Positions 57,236 through 64,000 of a stretch of 64,000 nt of DNA are shown one piece after another (position 1 is the first letter of the stretch; each line of letters begins with the position of its first letter). The position numbers and the translations under genes were made by a program. The stretch is from NCBI GenBank assembly GCA_023213395.1, contig CM041465.1, positions 144,591,741 to 144,655,740 on the forward strand, read 5' to 3'. The notes beneath the pieces are model-generated. The model had not been told where the DNA came from. It was given only the letters and a program-made list of their open reading frames with translations, and made no database searches. The stretch comes from Cycas panzhihuaensis. Lineage: Eukaryota; Cycadophyta.

Positions 57236-58683
57236 ATGGAAAAGGACCATAATCCTAAAAAACAGAACCAAAACCCCAACCTGTCACTGGGGAGATCTTA
57301 TCGCGATGTTTTGAAAACCAATGAGGAGGAAACATTTGAATTAACACCAGTGATCAAGGATAATAAGGTTAGATTGAAAATCCCCTAGGCCCTAGTAGAG
57401 AAAACTGAGAAGCTTTGGGAGAATTGCCTTGTTGGCAAATTCTCAGGACCTAGACCGGGTCTAGAAGCCATTAGGAGCTGGACGAGGACAAAATGGAAAA
57501 TGGTGGGTAGCGTGGAAGTAATAGCCATGCCTAAGGGTTGCGTGCTATTCAAATTTTCCTCCTATGAAGATATGTCCAACATTTTATTAAGGGCCCCATG
57601 GATGTTTGGTAGGAAAGCCCTGTCTCTTGAGAAATGGCACAGAGACTTTGATCCCTCTGTCCCTAAAATCAAACAAGCCCCTATATGGATCCAACTCTTG
57701 GGCCTTCCCTTACACCATTGGAACCCCGAAGTATTTAAAGGCATAGCAAAAGCGGTGGGTCCTCTTTTAGCAATTGACTCTGCGATAAAGAACATGAGCA
57801 GACTTATAAATGCAAGAATCTGCGCTTTGGTCCATATTGATAAACTCCTCCTAGATGACATATGGATGGACATGACAGACGGGAGTTGGATACAACCATT
57901 GATCTATAAGATAGAGCATTTTAGATGCTCCACCTGCAGAAACTTGGGGCATTTGCCCCAAAAGTGCCCGGGGGTGTAGCACTCAAAGGATGAGAAAATT
58001 GAGGGACCTTCAGAACCAAATCCCTAGGATAAGAAGGAGGAGGGAAAAGGGATGGAACTAGAACACCTAGGCCAAGCTGAGGAAGTTGAGACCCCTCACT
58101 TGAACTTGGGTTTCGACCCCAATGAGGAGGACATGCTCCTAAAGGAAGGGGAGCAAGTAGCACAGGTTGTTGCGGCCTCGGGGAACCCGGTTGGCAAGGA
58201 TGGTACAGAGGTTGTTACCCCTGCTGAGGTTGCCTTCATGGGCCATACTACCCTACCCGAGTCACGGAAGACGCGGTACAAGGATATCGTGCGAGGGTTG
58301 GGCTTGCCCCCTCGACTTCAAAGGATCCCCCCATAGATGTTGAAAATGAGACTGCTAAAGATTCCGCAATCGAGGGGCAGTTGGCTGGGGTTGAGGAGCC
58401 GATGATGCCCATATTGGAGGACCTAGGGATGCCAGGTCCAGACCTTTTACCACATCCGATTATCCAAAAAACGTTGCCGGATGTGGGAGCCGAGAAGAAG
58501 GTAGGGAGGCCACCGTTGAAACTACAAAGAGAGAAAGAAACGGTTGCACAGGTAGATCAAGGCAGCCATAAAACTTTAAAGGAAGTTTACCTAGAAGGGC
58601 CTATTCTTAGATCCAGAGCTGAAAGTAAAGAGCCTCCAAAAGGCGAACCTGCTGAAGTTTGGAAGCAAAGAAAGAAAAGATGA
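57236..58683 (+). pseudogene. LINE ORF1 protein (DUF4283 type, CCHC knuckle)
   Basis: Start ATG 57236 (MEKDHNPKKQNQNP) with one TAG near 57387. The open part 57500-57979 carries the DUF4283-type domain (GCVLFKFSSYEDMSNIL, RAPWMFGRKALSLEKW, WIQLLGLPLHHWNPE) and the knuckle CSTCRNLGHLPQKC. A TAG follows, then an acidic Pro-rich tail in the same frame to about 58336. A shift leads to 58381-58683. RNA-binding role in the LINE particle is the family expectation. The stop at 58681-58683 overlaps the ORF2 start. Confidence 0.87.
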
Positions 58684-59890
58684 AACTAATATCGTGGAAT
58701 ATTAGGGGACTCAATGCCCCTTCGAAACAAAGAATTATTAGGGATATGAGGAATAGAGACCTGATGTTCTTGCAGGAAACTAAACTAAGCAAGGAGAATG
58801 GACCAAGGGTTAGGAATAAAATTTGGAAGAACGTCGAAGGTATTGAAATCGACTATGCCCAAGGGGCTGGGGGCTTAATGGTGCTTTGGAATCCGCTGAC
58901 ATGATCGGGAGAAACTCTTTTGGTAGAGGATTCCTTTATTTCGGTCCGGCTAATAAATAAAAGTAATAACATCACCTGGTTAGTCACAAATGTCTATGCC
59001 CCAAATATTCTAGAGGCCAGGAATAGGCTTTGGGATAGATTACTGGAAACCCACATGGACTGCCAACAGCCATGGTTGCTGGCAGGGGATTTTAAGTCGG
59101 CGCTGTCTCCAGGGGATAAAAGAGGTGGAACCAGTGGATGGACAACCAGTATGGGCGAATTCATCGAATTCCTTCAACAGGGGGGTCTAGAGGATGTTAA
59201 GCTCAGGGGTGCTTCCTTCACCTGGTCCAACAAGCGTTTGGGGGATGATTTTATTCAGATTAAATTGGACAGGGTGTTGGTCAATTATGATTAGATGAGA
59301 TATTTCAATGACTTCACTCTCGAGGCATTGCCGAGGATTAGCTCTGACCACTCCCCCCTCCTGTTTCAATTTTCGGATCCCGGAAAATTCATTAGGTCTC
59401 CCTTCAGGTTCAAATTAATGTGGCTGAGACACCCTGATCTTCGAAAGAGGATTCAGGAATGGTGGGGTATTCAAATTAAAGGCCATGCAATGTACAGATT
59501 CTCGAAGAAACTGGATTGGGTCAAAAGACAAGTCAAGGTATGGAACAAGGATGTATTCCAAAATATATACAAGCAGAAGGATAAATATATCCATGATCTG
59601 AAAGAAATAGAGGACATGATTGAGCGGATGGGCAGATCCCCAGAGCTAGATAAGACGGAGAAGGAACAGGCTGGGACTCTGGAAGACATTCTCACTAGAG
59701 AGGAAATCCATTGGAGACAAAAATCCAGGGCCATGTGGCTGGCCGAAGGAGACAGAAACACAAAATGTTTTCATATGACCACAGTCAAATATAGAACGAG
59801 TAATAGAATTTCCAGTCTTCAAAAGGAAGATAGTTCTGTGGTAAGTTCGATAGAGAGTATGAAGGACGTGGCCAGTGAGTACTTCAAGGA
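58680..59890 (+). pseudogene. LINE ORF2: AP-like endonuclease and linker
   Basis: The ATG at 58680-58682 gives MKLISWNIRGLNAPSKQR. QETKLS holds the catalytic Glu. TGA at 58902-58904 and TAG at 59292-59294 both sit where Trp is likely. Later motifs: NVYAPNILEAR, LLAGDFKSALSPGDKRGG (usual GDFN changed to GDFK), FTWSNKRLGDDFIQIKLDRV, ISSDHSPLLF. The linker to RT (59400-59890) is open, with WLAEGDRNTKCFHMTT. This domain nicks target DNA to prime reverse transcription. Confidence 0.92.
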
Positions 59891-61660
59891 CTTATTCACC
59901 GAACTACAGGATGGGGACATGGATAGAAGGAAAGACTTCCTAAGCAATATCCCCAGTTTGGTGAATGAAGCCCAAAATGCTCAACTGAAAGCTTTGTTCA
60001 TCTTGGAGGAAGTCAGGGTGGCTCTCTTTGGCATGAAGAAAGACAAAGCTCCAGGCCCCGATGGTTTCCCGCTGGGATTTTTTCAAGAATTTTGGGACAT
60101 CATCAAAGGGGATCTTATGGAGGCTTTACAAGAGTTTTACGTAAATAAAGAGATTTTGTAGGAATGGCAGACCACATTCCTCGTCCTCATCCCTAAAAAG
60201 GAAGCTGCGAAAAGGATGGAAGAGTTTCGCCCTATCAGTCTTTGCAATGTCAAGTACAAGATTATAACCAAGGTCTTAGTCAACAGACTTAAGAGAATTA
60301 TGCCAAACATCATCTCCCATAATCAAGACGGTTTCCTTCGGGGCAGACAGATTTATGATGGTTATATTTAGTCCATGAAACAATTCATTCAGCCGCAGAA
60401 AGGAAGAAGCCCGCGATGCTCATCAAGATTGACCTCATGAAGTCCTTCGATAGGGTCTCCTAGGAGTGCTTACTAGACTGCCTAGAGGCATTTGGCTTTG
60501 GGGATCTCTTTCGGTCATGGATTAAGCTGTGTATATGCAATCCGCAATTCTCTATCATTATCAATGGCTCATCTTCCAGCTTCTTTCCTGGCTTTAGAGG
60601 GTTGAGGCAGGGTGATCCCCTCTCCCCCTTCCTATACATCACGATAGCTAAGATGTTGGGCAGAACCCTGGAGTCCGCTAGAAGGCTAGGGTTTCTAAAT
60701 GGTATTAAATCGACATCTGGGTTAGATAATGTGGCCCACCATCAATTTGTGGACAATAATATTTTCTTAGGTAAGGTCGTCGTAAGGGAGGCATCCAGAT
60801 TCAAAGAGATATTGGGGCACTTCGAGGAGGCCACGAACTAGAAAATTAGTCTGAAGAAGAGTAATGTCTTTTTCATAAATACTCAAGGCCGTATTCAAGG
60901 TAGGATCAGCAGAATTCTAAGGATGGATATAAAAAAGCTTCCCACAATTTACCTTGGCTTGCCTCTCTTTGTTGGAAAAATGACTAAAGACATGTGGAAC
61001 CCGCTTATCGATAGGATGCAAAGGAAGCTGGTAGGCTGGAAAGGCGCCCTCTTAAGCTTAGCTAGAAAATTCCAGCTAGTCGCTTCTACGCTCCAGAGCA
61101 TTCCAGTTTTTTGAATGTCCATATTTAGGGTTCCGCCTAGAATCTCCGATACTATTGAATCCATCCAGAAGAGATTCCTTTGGTCGGGGACAGAAAGCAA
61201 GGACATGATTCATCTGGTGAGTTGGAGTAAAGTTTGTACCCCGAAATGGGCTAGTGGCCTCAATCTAAGAAGGCTTTCTCCCTTCAATACCATCCTTGGG
61301 GCTAAGCTGAGCTGGCATTTACTCAAAGGTAGAGAGAGGTTGTGGGAGAAGATCCTATTTAGAAAATATATCCAAGGGGGCTCTCTTTTGGATAGCAATG
61401 CGTCGCCAACTGGTTCAACCGTTTGGAGGAGCATCCTCAGAGCCTGGAAAGTTATCAGGGATGGCCTTAAATGGAGATTGGGTGATGGCAACTCCATAAG
61501 ATTTTGGGAGGATGTATGGTGTTGCGACAAGGCTCTAAAGGACTACCCAGATCTGGTGCCTACCATGGGTCCTTGTGCCAGACATTACGGCAAACACGTA
61601 AAAGATTATTGGATTGGGTGTGCGGGAAACAGGGTCTGGAGGAATTTTGAGGAAATCCAA
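59891..61660 (+). pseudogene. LINE ORF2: reverse transcriptase
   Basis: RT blocks in order: KKDKAPGPDGFPLGFFQEFW near 60030, LIPKKE and FRPISLCNVKYKIITKVLVN near 60190-60280, GFLRGRQIYDG near 60330, LIKIDLMKSFDRVS near 60420 (catalytic Asp), LRQGDPLSPFLYI near 60600. The YADD box is changed to FVDN near 60745, losing the second Asp. Stops at 60461, 60839 and 61112 replace Trp codons, and a frame change occurs near 60365. The thumb/linker (SWSKVCTPKWASGLNLRRLS) ends near 61660. Confidence 0.93.
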
Positions 61661-62810
61661 TGAGAGAGGAGATTGTAGGAGGGACTAAACAAGATCAAAA
61701 GGATTCTTGATAAGAGTTACATCCCTAGAACGCCTTCGCTGGACTCGATCGTGTGGCCTTTGAGCTTGTCCGGGGAATACACTGCTCAACAGGGCTACCA
61801 CTATTTATGCCTAAAAAGAGGGGATCAAAAAAATCCAATATTAGGTGGTGTTTGGAGGCTCCCTCTCATCCCTAAAATAACTCTTTTCTGGTGGACCTAT
61901 CTAATGAATAAAATTCTTACTTTAGATAACCTTAAAAAGAGAGGCTTTCTGCTGGCCAACAGATGTATCTTATGTTGCAAAGAAGAGGAATCCATGGACT
62001 ATATTTTCCTTGAGTGTCCGTTCACAAGGGAAGTATGGAGGATGCTGCTTGAGAAATTGGAAGTGTACTGGACATTCTCTGAAAAGATAGTTGATCTTTG
62101 GCCTGCTTGGCAAAGTCCATTTAAAAGTAGAATCCTTAGTTGCATTTGGAAGAGTGCACTTCTGATTCTGATGTGGAATATCTAGAAAGAAAGGAACTGA
62201 AGGATTTTCCAAGGAAATCAAAGAGACTAGATAGCCACCTTCAACAGAATCTGTATAGACATCAGAGAAAATGTTGGAGACGTTAAAGAGAAGCACACAA
62301 CCCTGACAGAGAACAGGATTTTGCTTAAATAGGACAGAGCCGGAATTTGTGTTAGTAAAACCCAGATGTAGCAGCTGGATGCATCCGAACGAACCCTGGT
62401 TCAAAATCAACTTCGACGGGGCAACTAAAGGAAACCCCGGAGAAGCCGGGGGTGGGGGGATTTGTAGGGACAACAAAGATACCCTCATTTGGGCTTTTTC
62501 AGATTACTATGAGCATCAAACGAACCACTATGCAGAAATGCACGCTATGCTCAAAGCCCTGGACTTGGCCCTCGAAGGAGATATTCAACGATTGGTAATA
62601 GAGGGGGATCCAGAGGTTGTTCTTAACACACTGAAAGGCATGGCCCTTCCGGATTGGAGATTCCAGCCCATAATCAATGATGCCAAGGAAATCATTAAGG
62701 GACTAGCAGATATCTTTATAAGGCACACCTTGAAAGAAGGTAATAAAGCAGCTGATTTTTCGGCAAACTGGGGGGTGAGGTATAAGAAGGATCAAGTGTG
62801 GAGGTGTTAA
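61661..62810 (+). pseudogene. LINE ORF2: zinc-like region and RNase H
   Basis: 61751-62185 carries the zf-RVT region (GVWRLPLIPKITLFWWTYLM, RCILCCKEEESMDYIFLECP). TAG at 62183-62185 replaces the Trp of the usual IWKERN motif. 62349-62810 is an open RNase H: FKINFDGATKGNPGEAGGGG (Asp), HYAEMHAMLKALDLAL (Glu), VIEGDPEVVL (Asp), NKAADFSANW (Asp). All four acidic residues look intact. The 3' UTR is 62811-63009. Confidence 0.92.
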
Positions 62811-63009
62811 TTCCCTAGAGACTTTTTGGTTCTGGTAGAGAAGGATATGGTCCGTAGTAGCTAGCCGCGGGGCTTGTCCCGGCATCCTAGTTCTCTTTGC
62901 CTAGACCGTGGGGTTGTCACGGTTAACCCTGTTTTGGTAACTCATGACTCTTTGATATAATAGGTTGTGGGATCCTGTCTCAAATCCACTGTAATTTAAT
63001 TTTATTCAC

Positions 63010-63018
63010 AAAAAAAAA
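63010..63018 (+). other. LINE 3' poly(A) remnant
   Basis: Short A run at the 3' junction, four bases before the target duplication. Confidence 0.8.
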
Positions 63019-63035
63019 GAGTAGATGGGAGATGG

Positions 63036-63787
63036 TTAGAGTGCTTTTTATCTTTTAATCATGTTTAGAAGTGCTTAAAAGTTTATTAGAAGGGTCATCA
63101 TTCTCTAATAATATTTTAATGGTGTGGAATAAAGGTCACGGTCTCATATCCCATAAATTCAATTTAAAAGCAACATTATTAATTATATGATTTTCAAGGT
63201 GATATTTTTTTATTAGGAATTTTTAATTCACTCAATTTTACTTTTAGAAAGTATTTAATTTTATGGTTTATAAGTTTTTTTTTTTTTGGTAATATTTACT
63301 CATGTTTATATTATGGACTCCAATAATTCTTTAGTGAGCAATTTAACCACTTTATTAGTGAATTTAAGTATCTACATTATTTACATATATCTAAGCACTT
63401 TACCCTTTAATACCACATAACATCACAACTTCAATATATAAAACATATAAAGGCACATCCCTCACATGCAATAATGCATTTCACTAGGCTCCAATTTTTA
63501 CAACAAGGGATATTTTTTTAATCACAACATAAAATAAAAAATAAGGCGGCAAAATGCACAATGATACATACAATGAGATATTATGAATACCAAGTACGAT
63601 ACCATAAACTATTATTGAAAACTTAAATCACTAATGAGAAATATTTTTATTCATAGAAGCATATGTTATACTCTTAATACATGCATGTGCAAAGTTTACA
63701 TGTTAACTTATATAAGTCATTTTTTTTCAACTAATTAGACTATGGACAATAGTTACATGAACTTAGCTCTTCTTATTTTCTTTCTCC
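63036..63787. other. AT-rich spacer
   Basis: No gene or repeat supported. Confidence 0.6.
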
Positions 63788-64000
63788 TATTGAAAAACAT
63801 AACCTGCATAAAAATAATATTCACAAAACAAAAATAAACCACCTCAAGATCGAACGGTACCCTTAAGGTATCTCAAACTGTATTAACACCAACAAAACAT
63901 CTTTACAACAGATACTTCATATGATATACTATATGTGTATTTATAATACATGATATGATAGTGTATATGGGACTCACTTGAACGTGGGACATAATAAACG
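63788..64000 (-). repeat. Third GagI-family LTR, cut by window end
   Basis: Aligns with the GagI LTR from its first base: AACATAACCTGCA, AGATCGAACGGTACCCTTAAGGTA, CTGTATTAAC, GTATTTATAATACATG and CACTTGAACGTGGGAC correspond in order. More diverged than the GagI pair, with a mutated first dinucleotide (TA). No primer binding site lies on its left, so by orientation it is a 3' or solo LTR. Any body would lie beyond 64000. Confidence 0.85.

Larger units (their letters stand above)
56623..63022 (+). mobile_element. L1-type LINE with C-terminal RNase H, full length
   Basis: About 6.4 kb, flanked by a perfect 13-bp duplication agatgggagatgg (56610-56622 and 63023-63035) and ended by a short A run (63010-63018). 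Structure: 5' UTR, ORF1 (57236-58683), ORF2 (58680-62810) with endonuclease, RT, Cys-rich region and RNase H. This is the plant L1 plan with an added RNase H. GC content is visibly higher than the flanks. Many stops, so it is inactive. Confidence 0.95.

Noticed and set aside
1-64000. tRNA, rRNA or microRNA genes
   Set aside because: No cloverleaf with intact A and B boxes or rRNA-like segment was recognised by eye; tRNAscan-SE and Rfam searches would settle it.

Overview
The window looks like intergenic DNA from a large, repeat-rich seed-plant nuclear genome. The background is AT-rich, and almost everything recognisable is a plant-type retroelement: Ty1/copia, Ty3/gypsy chromovirus, a gypsy gag-protease element of Tat/Ogre type, gag-only LTR elements, and an L1-type LINE with a terminal RNase H. 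Primer binding sites mostly match initiator tRNA-Met (TGGTATCAGAGC-like). The amount of old nested material would fit a gymnosperm or another giant genome, but the species cannot be fixed from the sequence. I found no convincing host gene, no tRNA or rRNA gene and no CRISPR array. No host function links the coding segments; they are parts of element life cycles, and most are broken by stops and frameshifts.

Left block (1-18499). A minus-strand copia element (CopA) runs off the left edge, with its 5' LTR at 10038-10588. It is split by a plus-strand gag-only LTR element (GagD, 5912-10013, TSD gtctc). CopA itself sits in the gag of a related minus-strand copia relic (CopB, 5' LTR about 18052-18499). 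CopB is also split, just before its primer binding site, by a plus-strand copia element (CopC, 12737-18017).

Middle (18500-25457). This is decayed spacer with a 145-bp tandem duplication, a broken coiled-coil reading frame and a 21-bp repeat. It also holds a second gag-only element (GagI, 21024-24042, minus strand, TSD aaagc) whose gag is homologous to that of GagD. A third LTR of the GagI family starts at 63788 and runs off the right edge.

Large nest (25458 to about 50960). The outer element (GypF, minus) has long LTR-like flanks and gag-protease coding. A chromovirus (GypE, 28654-44740) is inserted in it. GypE in turn carries a younger chromovirus (GypG, 31540-37128, TSD atgca) and a copia element (CopH, 38622-43887, TSD tggat). 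Removing the inserts on paper leaves GypE at about 5.2 kb, normal for its kind. GypF then goes from protease almost directly to a polypurine tract with no polymerase genes, so it also appears to have been non-autonomous.

Right part (50961-64000). AT-rich spacer contains one probable isolated LTR end (52670-53061) and a full-length but inactivated LINE (56623-63022, TSD agatgggagatgg) that is visibly GC-richer than its surroundings. Its ORF1 stop and ORF2 start overlap as ATGA. The most interesting material is the set of non-autonomous LTR elements (GagD, GagI and its third copy, and GypF).
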